Assembly: GCA_035771175.1 (NCBI GenBank)
Contig: CM069593.1
Coordinates: forward strand, 22,247,956 to 22,311,955
Length of the DNA stretch: 64,000 nucleotides
Direction: 5' to 3'
Origin: Paratinospora sagittata
Lineage: Eukaryota; Streptophyta; Magnoliopsida; Ranunculales; Menispermaceae
Part shown: piece by piece, positions 10,391 to 22,034 of the stretch
Layout: each line of letters begins with the position of its first letter
Position numbering within the stretch: position 1 is the first letter of the stretch
The notes under the pieces: model-generated
Seen by the model: the letters and a program-made list of their open reading frames with translations, nothing else
What the model was told of the DNA's origin: nothing
Databases searched by the model: none
Program-made: the position numbers and the translations under genes

Positions 10391-11266
10391 GCTTACTAAG
10401 TTTAAACCAAACAAACCTTCCTTTTTCTCACCTTTTACTTTAAACCAAACCAACCTTCCTTATTCTCACGTCAATCACCATTATTGAAGCCTTCATCCTC
10501 TTTTTTTTTTAGGTATTTTTCCTTCGTTTTTTCTATTTTGTATTTCTAATTTTTTTGTTTTGCTTTGTTTTCCGTGTAGTATTACTGATCCTTTTCAAGG
10601 TATTTAGATTAAACTTCATCTCTTCTATGTTCTATCACTTCCTACAACTACAAGGCTCACCCTGTTTTTGTTCTTTACAGTACAATAGCAAGTGAAAAAA
10701 AAATCAATATATATATATATATATATATACTTTTTTTTTTCTTTTCTGCAGACAATTCGTTTGAAGAAAAACTATAAAGAATCATCACGCACTGTTCTTT
10801 CATCAAGTAAAGGGAAATCTTTTTAGCCCTATAGTTTGTATTTGGGCAAGTCAATCAAATATATGTTTTGTTCCATATTACTTTGCTGAGTCATATTACC
10901 TTCTTATTTTCATTTACCTTTTATCACACCTCAAAGTCAAAAGAGCCCTTAATAAACAAAGTAAGTTATTCGATGGTTATTTCTTAGTCGTAATCAAATA
11001 TAGTTAAACTTCATATCTGTATTCTTCTTTAGCAACTGTACCATATTTGTTTCTTATTTATTGTTTTAGTGTATTAGATGAGTTACTTAGAACAATCTGT
11101 AAGTACTTATCTCTTAGAATCATAAGTGAAATTTAATTTTGTAGTTTGCCCAATGAGGCAACCTACAATTATTAAAATACTTAAGTTGTTTCCCTTAATC
11201 AATGAGAGTTCCTTAGTGCTTGATAAAGTGCATTAGAATTATTTGATAGCCATTTTTTTAATTGTA
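10391..11266 (+). other. Likely POP4 5'-UTR intron sequence
   Basis: The stretch is T-rich and non-coding, with an AT microsatellite near 10708-10730 followed by a poly-T/C tract and CTGCAG. I see no ORF of interest. An intronic nature is inferred from the acceptor at 11508-11509. Confidence 0.4.
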
Positions 11267-11415
11267 GGGTGGGCCTTGGCGCAGTTGTTGAGGTTGCTCC
11301 ATTTGTAGCTTAGAGGGTTCGAATTTGGAAACAATCTCTCCAGTGTGGAGGTAAGGCTGTCTATGTTGTCCCTTTCCTAAACCTTGCAATAATGGGAGTG
11401 CACTGGACTAGTTTC
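11267..11415 (+). mobile_element. Au-SINE-like element
   Basis: GGGCCTTGGCGCAGTTGTTG resembles the 5' end and A box of plant Au SINEs. A B-box-like GGTTCGAATTTGG follows, then AGGTAAGGCTGTCTATGTTG and CTTGCAATAATGGGAGTGCA, which correspond to the SINE 3' part. It lies in the probable POP4 5'-UTR intron in sense orientation. Ends are approximate and no target duplication was identified. Confidence 0.7.
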
Positions 11416-11537
11416 CTTGAGTATCAGCTTTGGATTACTTCTTTCTGTTGAATAAAATCACAATTAAGAAAATGGTTGTTGATTTGTGCCGTTTCGGGTG
11501 TCAACAGTAAACTTCAATTGCAAAGTGTATCGTAACC

Positions 11538-14500
11538 ATGTCTACTGATGCTAAATGCACTTTAGAGGCACTAGAAGGGAAGACCCCTGTAGCGAAGTCT
11601 GAGCTTGCAAAACAACAAGAGCACAGAAAAAGGCAATTTCTGGAAGAAGATTATGAAGTCAAAATGCAGAGCTTGAGCTCTTCTTATGCTGGTTCTCTGG
11701 ATGTTGAGGTTGCTACTTGCAATGCACCCTCTTTGACACCATACTTGAAGAAAGGTGCTGTCTATGTGAACCTTGGTTCTATTGTTTTCTTCTTATTATT
11801 TTTTTCATTTATATTAGATGATATCTTAAGTTGTTTTGCTGATGTCTGTCGCACAATATTATATGTTTATTTATGTAGTATGAATTTTGTTAGAACAATC
11901 TTAGAGATGTGAACAGTCTCTGGATAACTTAATACATTATCCGAGGTCTGCTATTCAAGTCATGGAAACATTCGTTAGTGACAAACAATTGAGATTTTAA
12001 GTGGACTTTTGGAGAAATAGTACAAAGTAACAAAACAGATAATCGAAATGAAGTATTCATTGCTTGATTAAATTGCTCATTTCCTGATCACAAAAAATTG
12101 CTTTTCTATTCAATGCTTGATTAAATTGCACATTTCCTGATCACAAAAATTGGGTTTTCGTTAACAATTTTCCATGGTGTGCATACATTTCAGGAGGTTG
12201 AAGATAGCTCTTACTGTGCCTCTGTAATTGACTGTTAATGACATGATGAGAAAGTGATGCATATCTTTCATTTTTCCTTTTCTTGTATTGCCATCTTTCC
12301 TAGTTTTATGTTGTTAGTTTTTTATGATTTACAAAAAGCTTATTTACTTTTCAAACAAGGAAATTATTTTCTTAAAGAGAAAATTTAAATGAGTTCTGGA
12401 TGAATAGCATGGTAATTCTTTTTTATTAGTTTGGAATTAGCTTGCTTTTGATGTATCCTTGAGTTCATTTTTGAAGTAACTCCTTACGTAACTAAATAGT
12501 GGTCTATGGAAAAATCAATTGCATAAATATTAAATGATTCTCTATGAAGAAACATGTTTTGTGGAAGGTGTAAATTGTGAAAAAGAATTATCTTAACACT
12601 GTCATTGTGGTTTTAACTTTGACACCTAATAACTTCTTCTAAAGAGGAGCATGTCTCGTGTTGGAGAAAAGTGTGATATTTTCTTTTTAGCCAAGGTGTT
12701 GGCTATGGCTGTTACAGAAGCTACAATCCAAGAAAGTCTTTTAGTTAATATGTATTTATCACTTTCCATGCTCTTTCTCCCTGAGTCTACAATGCAAATT
12801 TGGTTGTTGATTTTTTCAAATAAATCTTTACCATACGTACAAGGTTCTACGACAGATTCTGGTGTTAGAAATACAGGTAAAACTGACAAGTTTGTCCAAT
12901 AACAAGGTCAAGAACATGTGTGGTTATTTTGTTATCTCATCAGTCTTCTTTTAGTTTGTTCCCTCTTTTGTTAAATATTGTTTTTCAATTCCCAACAATA
13001 GTGAAGTTTTTACTGTAAATCACCGTGTTTGCTTTGGCAAATTTTAGGGCATTCTTCATTCTTTGGCCACACTCCACGGGGATCTTCTGGAATTCCAGGT
13101 AATATGGTTGGCGCATTACTTATGTTTACTAGATTGAGATTACAACTGAGACTGAGAGATCTGTAATTGTTTACTTTATTCAGAAGTGGAAGCAAATGGT
13201 CCTACATATTCCCATATCTGTCAACCTGTACATGAGAATTTGTTAAGTACTGGAGTTGAGGTACCACCACTCATTTGCTTTCTTAGTTTTAACCTTGGAG
13301 TTGCTTATGCTTGTGAGGATGCCGTTTGTTTTCCTCATGCTTGATGTGAAATCTGGCAGCTTTCGAGTGAACGAGGGAATATGGTTGATAATGTTCTGCA
13401 CGAGCTCCTCCAAAGTGGGGATGCAGCACAGAAGTATATGCAGGGATCTAGAAGCAAGAAGATTGATAATTGGATTTTACTTGATAATGCTGTACAAGGA
13501 CGGGGTGCCCGTATTAAGGCTTCAAAGAGCCTGTCAAAGCGTTCCAAAAGGCACATGTCATTGAAGCAACATAAAAAATATGGTTCATATGATTTTCCTC
13601 GGGAATTCCATAGGTACGGTTTATATTTTTCAGGGAATATGCTGTATAATTGCCCTTTTTTAAATAATTTTAAAATATATTTACTGCTTTATTTTTTCAA
13701 TAATATGTTTTGTAAAGCTGATGAAACTGGTTTTGAATCATCATAATGTTCTTCTTTCAGGTAATCGGTGAACAAATAAGTTAAAACTGTTTATTAATGC
13801 AAGTTTCTTTTGCTTATGTTCTTTTCTTCTTTCTTCCAATAAGCTAATCCTTGCTCTTTTTCCTATTTTTCTGTAGTTTCTTTGATTTTTCTGAAGGTAG
13901 TCTTGTCTTGCTCCTGTCATTCTCCACTTCTTTAAAGAAAGTGGATTATAGAAGGAAAACATATCATAGCAAACTTGAGGGGGAAGTGGAAGTTTGTTCT
14001 GAAACATGACTGCATGTCTCTGGTTCACAAACCCACCATCTGATGAGCAAACATCATGTTAAACCTGAAATGTGGCTTTTTAGAACACATTTAGCAGTCC
14101 GTATTTACTTAACATCTATAGTTATTGCTGATTGATGTGACCTAGCATTTGGACTTTGCCTCCAAGATTAATGTGTTTATATGCAAAGTGTGGTATTATA
14201 TTCTTATTGTGGACGGGTCTTGATAACACATACTTTAAATGATGTTTAATAGATTAAAGTTAATGGTTTTGTGCGTTGGAAACATTATTTGGTTGATGTT
14301 TATTGCAGGTTTGAAACTTTCATGCCAATGCACAACACGTGGAAAGATTACATAATGCAACTCATTAAGAATGTTGGGTAAGAAATTTCTTACTGAAATT
14401 AGTGAGATTTGGAATTTCTTTTAATGCTGCTTTCCATATATATGATGTTTTCTTCTCTATAAGAACAATGCATACTTGTGAATGCAGGAAAAGCCAGTTA

Positions 14501-15174
14501 GCTCAATGTCTTCTCTCTGTGGACTTGCACGGTGCTATTCTTTTGGGTATATGAAAAGCACCTTTGTCCTCCTCCTTTGTTTGTTGGGTTTTATTTTATT
14601 TTTTTTCCCAATGGATTTTAGATTGGATCCAACACTACTCAAATTAGCTATCTTTGTCCCACTTGATGTAGGCTACCTCTTCTTTAGATCAACGTTTTAG
14701 TTTTCCAGATGCAAAGCATAGTGTTTGGCATTCCACAATCTCTTTTAAGTAACTGAAGGTATTCATCTTATTTTTTGCAGTTGCTGAGTCTAAAATAATT
14801 TCTTTCACTGGAGCAACTGGTATAATGGTCCGGGAGACTGCAGAAACATTTGGCTTAATTACACGAGACGATAAATTTCGAGGTGCTTCACCACATTTTG
14901 TTGACTTAATCGCATTTTCTTGGTTAATCTTATGTACCATTTTCACTCCCATGATAAAATAAATCAAATTTATTTAATTTTAGTATGATTGTTTTTTTTT
15001 TTTTTTTTAGTATGATTGTTTTACTATTTTACTATGTAACAGATGTCTAATCACTGGTACTTTGCATCATTTATAGTTGTGCCCAAAAGGTCTTCTGTGT
15101 TCATTTTTCAAGCCGACTGCTGGAAGATTACTTTGCATGGAGAAAAATTCATTTCAAGAAATTTTGCAGTGTGA
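11538..15174 (+). CDS. POP4: RNase P/MRP protein subunit POP4 (RPP29/p29)
   Basis: Eight exons: 11538-11754, 13048-13098, 13184-13260, 13360-13613, 14309-14377, 14488-14546, 14781-14882, 15077-15174. All introns are GT-AG, and the 927 nt join in phase to 308 aa. The C-terminal third is the p29/UPF0086 domain: TWKDYIMQLI, SVDLHGAILLVAESK, FTGATGIMVRETAETFGL, VVPKRSSVFIFQADCWKIT, on an Sm-like beta barrel. In the family this subunit binds the catalytic RNA of RNase P and MRP, which process tRNA 5' ends and pre-rRNA in the nucleus/nucleolus. The N-terminal half is lysine-rich and poorly conserved, as usual. The start at 11538 is the first ATG after a probable acceptor (11508-11509). The first codon run TLEALEG fits family N-termini. 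Exon 1 is the least certain exon. Confidence 0.88.
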
Positions 15175-17304
15175 TTTTGATTTGCTGATCACTTCTCTGG
15201 TAATTCGCCAATCTTCTATATTTATTCTTAAGGTTCTTGTACTCTTTTAATCCTTCATATAAAAAAAAACTCTGATGTGGGAATTGGGAACAAATATTTG
15301 GTGATGACCTAAGCTTGAAAAGTTGATGAGTTTTTTCTGTGCAACACCTTGATTTGCTGTTTCCTTGTTGATTTGCTTTCATCATTCTTTTAGTTGATGG
15401 CCTAGTTTTGTTTTTCCATCCATGCGTCCGAAGGTCATTTTTATTTGTGATATTTATGAACATTTACAAATGTTTAGTGATACTGTTGCTTAGTTTCAGA
15501 TCAGCTTTCGAATAACACACTTTGTTGAATGTTATTTTAGCAATTTCGGTAAAAGTTGAAAACTATATATTTTGAATATATGGTTAATGTTAAGATCTCA
15601 TAATCAACTGGTCATCCTCTTCTTTCAAAAAACTAAACTTTAAAAAACTAAGCTTTAAAATCTATAAAACCGTTATATGAGGTTAGTTTGTTGATTGGAT
15701 CAAGGATTGTTGTGGGGAAATGCCAAATTCCAGGTCTTGACAGTTGAATTCCATTTTGTCTAAAATCCAAGGTAACGCTAGCTTTAAGTCAGTGATGCTG
15801 TTTTGCTTTCTATGAAACTTTTGTGCTTGAAAAGGGATGAAGCTGAAATTATCTTCTGAAATTACTGTTAACTATTTCATTTTACTCACATATATGTTGT
15901 TGAGTTCGGTAATATTTATTTGTTCAGTTGTTCTAATCAAGGTACGAAACTTCGATTTCGCCCTAAACTTCGACCTTCAAAAATCTGAATTAATTCGGAG
16001 AAGTTTAATTCGACGTGGAGAATTTTTGTAAAAAATTGCTAAATTAGAGAAGTTTAGAGAATTTTTGCATTTATGCTTAAATATCTAAATTTATTGTAGT
16101 ATAAGCTAAAAACTAATATAAATAGACACTTTTAATACATAAAAATATCAATAAGCGACCTAACAAAATCAATCTTGTTAAGTGAGACACTTCTAATTTT
16201 AATTTTAATTTTTATTATTTGTTTGGAATCTTCTCTATTATTATTGTTCCTGCCAATTCTTCTCCTTTCATTTCCATTTTAAAACAAGAAGTGGTGCTTT
16301 CATAAAATGATGCAACTTATTTACACGCGACACTTTCATACAGGTTGACTCTGGATATTGTAGCCGTGATCATAAAATAAGGCAGCTCATAAATTTTGAA
16401 GGCAGCAAACAAATCGAATATCTGCTCTTGCCAAGTTGCTGATCTCCGAGTAAAGTGCAGCTGCATGTTAGTAACCTACTCTTGAATGTATATGTGGTGC
16501 ACCTGTAGGGCCAACTGCATTGACCCTTTCTCTCGTTAGGAACACCATCCTGAAGGAAAAAAAAAGAAAGAGAGGGAGAGCATTTGATGGGGTTTTGGCA
16601 TCGTTCATTAGTCGGAAAGTAAGCTGTTCGAAAAAAGTTTTTCCTCCACTTGTGTCTGCTGCATTTTTTTGGCAATTTGTGAATTTTAAATTTGCACCCG
16701 ATTATGAATATATTTTTTTAATGGTTTACTTTATATTTGATTAGTTGATGTACTCTTCTTAGTTCAAGATGCCATTTTTTTTCTTGGGCAAATAATGATT
16801 TGCATGAAAGAAAGCGACCTAAGAAGACATACTAAGCATATATTTCCATCCCTTAAAAAAAAACAACCATATACTTCAGACTACCCAACTTATTAAAGAT
16901 GATTTCTTAAAATACAGACGTAAAGCTTGACAATGCAGCAAAATGCTGATCGCTAATGCAAAATGCAGCAGTTTTGGAGACGAGATGAGAAGAAAGAGTA
17001 GAAGAAATTGCTACCATTCTGGTGAATGACTAAAAGGATCAAGTCACCGGCATCATGGCAACTATTTGATATTGTCATAATAGAAACACAAGTCCAAGCA
17101 ACTAAGCAAATCAAAGATTAGAATGACAAATCAGAGCGGTTTTTGTTTAATGAAAATTGTAATTTGGGAGGCATGCTGAAGTTCAATTTCTTCAAGCACC
17201 AAAGAAACAATTTGGTCACTTTATTTTAAAGACTGAAGGCAAAAAGATTTGAACTCAAAAATACTGGCAAGCAGCTTGGCTACAGTGCTAAAGGCAACAT
17301 AACA
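15175..17304. other. Intergenic region between convergent POP4 and ATP synthase d
   Basis: No coding sequence is supported. The first few hundred bases should hold the POP4 3' UTR. A GC-richer patch at about 16345-16560 follows a CAG at 16341-16343 (CATACAG|GTTGACTC) and could be a spliced UTR exon, but nothing proves it. The rest is AT-rich. Confidence 0.5.
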
Positions 17305-20287
17305 TTAATAACCCCAGTTGTCATTCCTGATTTCGTCGTCAAACTTCTGTTTCAGCTCTGGATGCTTGGCAAAGTACTCATCTGCAGTCATGGTGCTGAG
17401 CTTTTTCTGTTTTAATAAGGATGAACAGATTAGAATCACATTATGAACACAACAATCGGGTAAAAACTAGAAAAAATGCAATCTCATTCCCCATACCTTC
17501 AGGTCTTGCACTTCAGCAATTTCTTTCTCCAATCTCTCAGACTCCTTTAGAGACTTCTGCTCTGCTTCTTTCAGTTCCACCAACTGTAAGGCATTTTAAT
17601 CAGTTAAATTTATACATGATAATTAAATTAATGTGTATTCCCAGAAAATCTGTGGCCACATCCACACCTCTCCACCCTTTTGGTCCAAGTCTCCAACTAA
17701 ACCCATCATTAATTAGGAGTTTAGGCAGACAACTTGGAAATTAAGCACTACTTAAAGCATAAGAAAAAGAGAACATCATTTGTTTCTCACCAATGAATCA
17801 AACTTGGGTTTATATTGAGGAGTCACAGTGTCAACATACTTTGGAATCTCTACGCCTGCAAAACAAGCGGCAAAAAGACAATTTGAGGTTAGAAAAGCAC
17901 AGAAGAATAGCTTGTTAAAACAGATAAATAAAATCAACACAGGTGCTTTAGGCTTTAGCCACTAGTAGTCAGTAAGTGAAGCTAAATCCATCAGGATTAG
18001 ACCTCTAGAAAACATGAAATTTTGGTCAACGTGGCAAACAAAGAGCTTTTAGATTCTAGGAAAAAAACAAAATTTCAGATTTTCTGTTTATATAAATATA
18101 TACATAATAAATGGGAACTTAACCCTCGGAGCTTGAATAGCACCTGTCAAACCATTGAGCAGTGAATTCAACCCAGAGATATAACTCAAATGCAGAAAAA
18201 ATAAACTATAATACAACCCAGGGGTACGTTAAAAGTCTGTGGATGTGAAACCGTATCAATGAAAACTGAAGGAAACATTTTGTTTTTCTTGTTTTTGTTT
18301 TTGTTTTTTGCACACAAATAATGGTCCTTTATTAATTCTTTGAGGAATAGCAAACAAAACATTTGCGAGGAAGCAAGCATGATAGATAAAATGCTTAAAT
18401 ACAAAAACTCCAAATCACCTCAACCATTAAAGGTCCTTTAATATATCATTCAAACCTCCAAAAAAAAAAAAATCTAAGGCCTACACAAAGGTTACATTCA
18501 TGCATAAAGTAGCATGGCAAAAAGATTTGGACAACATCAAAGAAAATCTCAGCAGAAAGTAGCTTCTGGAAGTGTACAAGAGACACAGTTTAACATAATC
18601 ATGAGAATAAGAACATCCTTAAGCATGGTACAGCTTGACATTAAGGCTTAAAACCAATTAATATTGAATATATTAGCAAAATAACAATTCCATGAGCACA
18701 AACATACTGTCATAGGCCTCTTTGTACATGTCCACCAAGCGAGAGCCAATTCCTTTCCTATAATATTCCCAGTCTATGGGTTCAGGTTCCTGCATGAAGT
18801 AAAAATAAAACTCATTAGCAACTCCAAATCTAGCACCCATCGCCTTAAAGCTCTATTTGGTATGACTTCAGTGATTCATTTTTTTTTTTTTTTTCAAATC
18901 TGGGAGCTCCAATTAATTGTTTAATATGAATTTCTGTTCACGAAAAGATTCATGAAACTCGAAAAAAAGTTGTTTACACTACATACAGAAAACCAACAGA
19001 ATACAAAATTTCCACAAAGTAATGAACAAAGTCATTATTTGGCAAATAGACATCAAATTGCAATATACGAATTGCATACCATTAATTCTCAAGACAGGTT
19101 CCACGTGTACATTATAAATTTCAATTTTAAGTTCAAATGTTATGCTTGTATAGCGTATTCTGTTTATTTTCACGTTATTGACAAGTGTTCAATACATCAG
19201 AAGTTTTATAAGATAATATCTGATTCCAACTCATAACTTGAGGATACACTCAACAAGAATTTGATGTTATCCAGTTCAGTGAATTTTTTTTTTTCAGATT
19301 TATGATGCTCTTTGAAAGAAAACAAAATCCTAATTCCATTTAACATAAAACAACCTAAACTGCCAAAGGAAGCTGCTAGACATGACAACAAATGGTCCAA
19401 AATTTGTCAATCAGAACAATTTAAAAGTAAATTCATTCAATGTAACACACAAGCTTTTTTCACATATCGATGAGGATGCTATGATTATTATCTAGACGAT
19501 TTACAAAAGGATGAGAAATGATCAAAAAGATATTAAGAACAATTGACAAAAAAGAATGGTGTAAGTAGATTCATCATCTAGCCAGGCTCTAAACAATTGC
19601 AATAAGGCTTTGTTGCAATAATCATCCATTAGATAAAATATTTAACAGCAAAACGATAAAATAAAATAGATGTAAAGACATTGATGATATTACTTCTTTC
19701 TCCAGCAAGTACAAGTTACAGAGGATCCTAAACCCTTGAAGGAAGAACCATTAAAAACTATCTATCACCTAATTCAGTAAAACTGGGGGAGTATTTGAGA
19801 TACAAATCTAAAAACGTTTAGATCCAAACATGGATTGCTAGATCAACGACGATTTCGTCAAATATCACATAAACTATACCAAAGAAAAAAAGAAACCCTA
19901 ATTTCCGAGAGAGAAAATAAATGGCAAATTAATAACCACAAAAATAAATCAAACCAAAAAACAAAACTTCACAAGCATCTAATTGATTAAAAAAAGATAA
20001 AGAAATTGAAAACACAGAACATGAAAATTATTAGCGAAGAAGAGAAAAAAAGAAAAAAGAAAAAAAAGATAGTAAACCCTAGATGAAATTGAGAAGAAGT
20101 GGTGGTGAGCGACCTGACTGAACTTGGTCTGGAGGGTTTGGTTGACCTCATCGAAGGCACGTCTGAGATTAGCGAACTCCTTACGAGCCTCGTTGGAAAC
20201 CAAAAGCTTAGCCATTCCTTCCCAATCAATACCACCTCTCGATGCCTTCACGGCCACATCTGCAATCTTCTTCCCTGCTCCACTCAT
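17305..20287 (-). CDS. ATP synthase subunit d, mitochondrial
   Basis: Five exons on the minus strand: 20114-20287, 18708-18789, 17791-17855, 17497-17583, 17305-17406. They total 510 nt, giving 169 aa, the normal length for plant mitochondrial ATP synthase d. The start MSGAGKKIADVAVKASRGGI, the middle EPEPIDWEYYRKGIGSRLVD, VDTVTPQYKPKFDSLL and the end IRNDNWGY are family signatures. The region LKEAEQKSLKESERLEKEIA is a predicted coiled coil. The subunit forms part of the peripheral stalk that keeps the F1 head from rotating against Fo in the inner mitochondrial membrane. All introns are GT-AG; the first donor is CAG|GTCGCT, weak after the GT. No cleavable presequence is evident, typical of this subunit. 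The gene is convergent with POP4. Confidence 0.95.
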
Positions 20288-20645
20288 TCTCGACGCAGAC
20301 TCTTCGATCGATTTTCCCACTCTTCTGATTCTTCTTCTTCTTCCTTCGTTCGCAGCTGTTCCTGCTTTGATGAGACTCACAAATGAAAATAAGAATACCT
20401 CCTGTGTTGCCAACCCTGTGCTTCTTCGGCCTTTGGAGCCCCACTGACCCGACCCGAACCGGTTGTCCGCCACCACCCTAGGCCATGGCATCTAAAGCTA
20501 TAATGTTATAAGTTGTGCATGCACTGATTTTTTATTTTTTATTTTTAATTATTTATTGATTAGAATTTTAATTTTTTGCTGAAACTATATCTTAAATTAT
20601 GGATATGATTAATGTTTTAATAGTATTAATAAAAGGGTATTAGTA
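20288..20645 (-). promoter_or_regulatory. 5' UTR and promoter region of the ATP synthase d gene
   Basis: Upstream of the ATG the minus strand has a GC-rich stretch to about 20490, then AT-rich DNA. An upstream ATG frame extends in phase from 20491 into the coding sequence, but the family start is at 20287, so I treat the extension as UTR. No clear TATA box was fixed. Confidence 0.45.
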
Positions 20646-20819
20646 TTAATCATATATAGAAGAATGGGAGTAAAAAATAAGAAAAGTTCTCACAAATAGT
20701 GATTTGAAAAGGAAGAGGCCTGGTAAGAAGTGGGGTCTTACTATTATAGGGCAATTTTTTTTAATTTTTTTTATTTTTAATAAGAAACTAAAGAATTCAT
20801 TTATCTTGAAAGAGTTACA

Positions 20820-21201
20820 TAGAAACGAATGCACGAGAAGTGCAAGAAAAACAACAACAGTTATGATAGTTTTCAAATTGATACCCATGAGGATGCATGA
20901 AAGTGAACCGCCCTCCCACACTCTAACAACGGGAGAGACCGAGTCATCAAAGATCCTTCTGTTGTGTTCTTTCCACACGCTCCACAACACAGAGAAATAT
21001 ATTATCCTTCAATAATATTCATTGGATCTAAACAATGCCTAATTTGAGAGAAAGATGAAGAACTCCACAATGTTAGTTGGTGCCGATGGTGCCCATTGAG
21101 TAGTTGCAAACCACCTTTTCCACACTAATCTTGGAAATTTGCATTCAACAAAAATATGATGAATAGATTCGGCCGCACATTTACAAAGAGGACACTAATT
21201 G
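20820..21201 (-). mobile_element. Older LINE fragment, 3' part (target of the younger LINE)
   Basis: On the minus strand the reading includes CKCAAESIHHIFVECKFPRL, then VLWSVWKEHNRRIFDD. These match the zinc-binding region after plant L1 reverse transcriptase. The upstream part of the same domain lies on the far side of the younger LINE (28030-28170). Stops and frame changes show that it is dead. Confidence 0.7.
21185..21201. repeat. Target-site duplication of the LINE (left)
   Basis: AAAGAGGACACTAATTG, identical to 28030-28046. It marks the 5' junction of the younger LINE. Confidence 0.88.
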
Positions 21202-22034
21202 AACATAACACACAACGAGCAATAATGAGGAAGTAAGAAAATAAAAGGCTTGTTGAAGCTTCTGGAGGAGTTTTTTTTTTTGAATGATCTGAGTGTTCTG
21301 GGAAATGGATCTTTCTTTGATTTGAGAAATTTGGGGGTTTATGTGGCGGAATTTGAAATCTGAGAAAGCTCAGTGTGGTTGCCATTGCTCAAGTGCTCTG
21401 TTTTTTGAAGATCGGAGAAGAGAAACTGAAGAGGAATTTCAAGAAGTTTTGGAGGCCTGCGATCTTCCTTCTTTCGCGCGCGTGCCCTAGTTTCTTAGAA
21501 CCGGTCGGTCGGTTTGTTTCTGTGGATTTTGGTTTCTGGAGGTTTCGTTGATCGTATCTGTAAGTTTCTGTTCACTCTTCTTGTTTTCTAACTCTCTTTT
21601 TGGTTCATACTCATTGTCTTTGAGCTTCGCGATCCAAGCTCGTCTTTGAGCTTTCGAGCTTCTCGAGCTAAGCCTTCGTGGCTAATCCGAATTGTTGAAG
21701 AAATTGAGAGCTTAAGTTGCCTAAGATTACTTGGAAAACAGAAGATACGAGTGCATCCGCCGTGATTTTTATGAGAACTTGAAGATTTTAGCTGATTTCA
21801 GCTGTGATTTTTATATCTCGTTCTCCCTGATCTGATCTCGCGAGTCCGTCAGATTTGATTTGGTGTTCTCTATTTCATTGTGCTAAATCGCAGAACTCAT
21901 TCTCTCACGAGTCTGACCGCGATCTCAGAGCACATCTCACTCGATCTCAGAACTTATTTTCTCGCCAGGCGACGCTGCTTCGATCCTCTTCGCTCTCTCC
22001 TTTGTCGCAGGATTCGTGGATTAATACAAGACAA

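Noticed and set aside
12651..12902. ORF in POP4 intron 1, and a possible 34-nt exon at about 12843-12876
   Set aside because: Exon 11538-11754 and exon 13048-13098 join in the correct phase without it, and the encoded peptide shows no family motif.
20226..20491. N-terminal extension of ATP synthase d from the upstream in-frame Met at 20491
   Set aside because: The extension would add about 68 residues that the family lacks. The family starts at MSGAGKK-like sequence, encoded from 20287.
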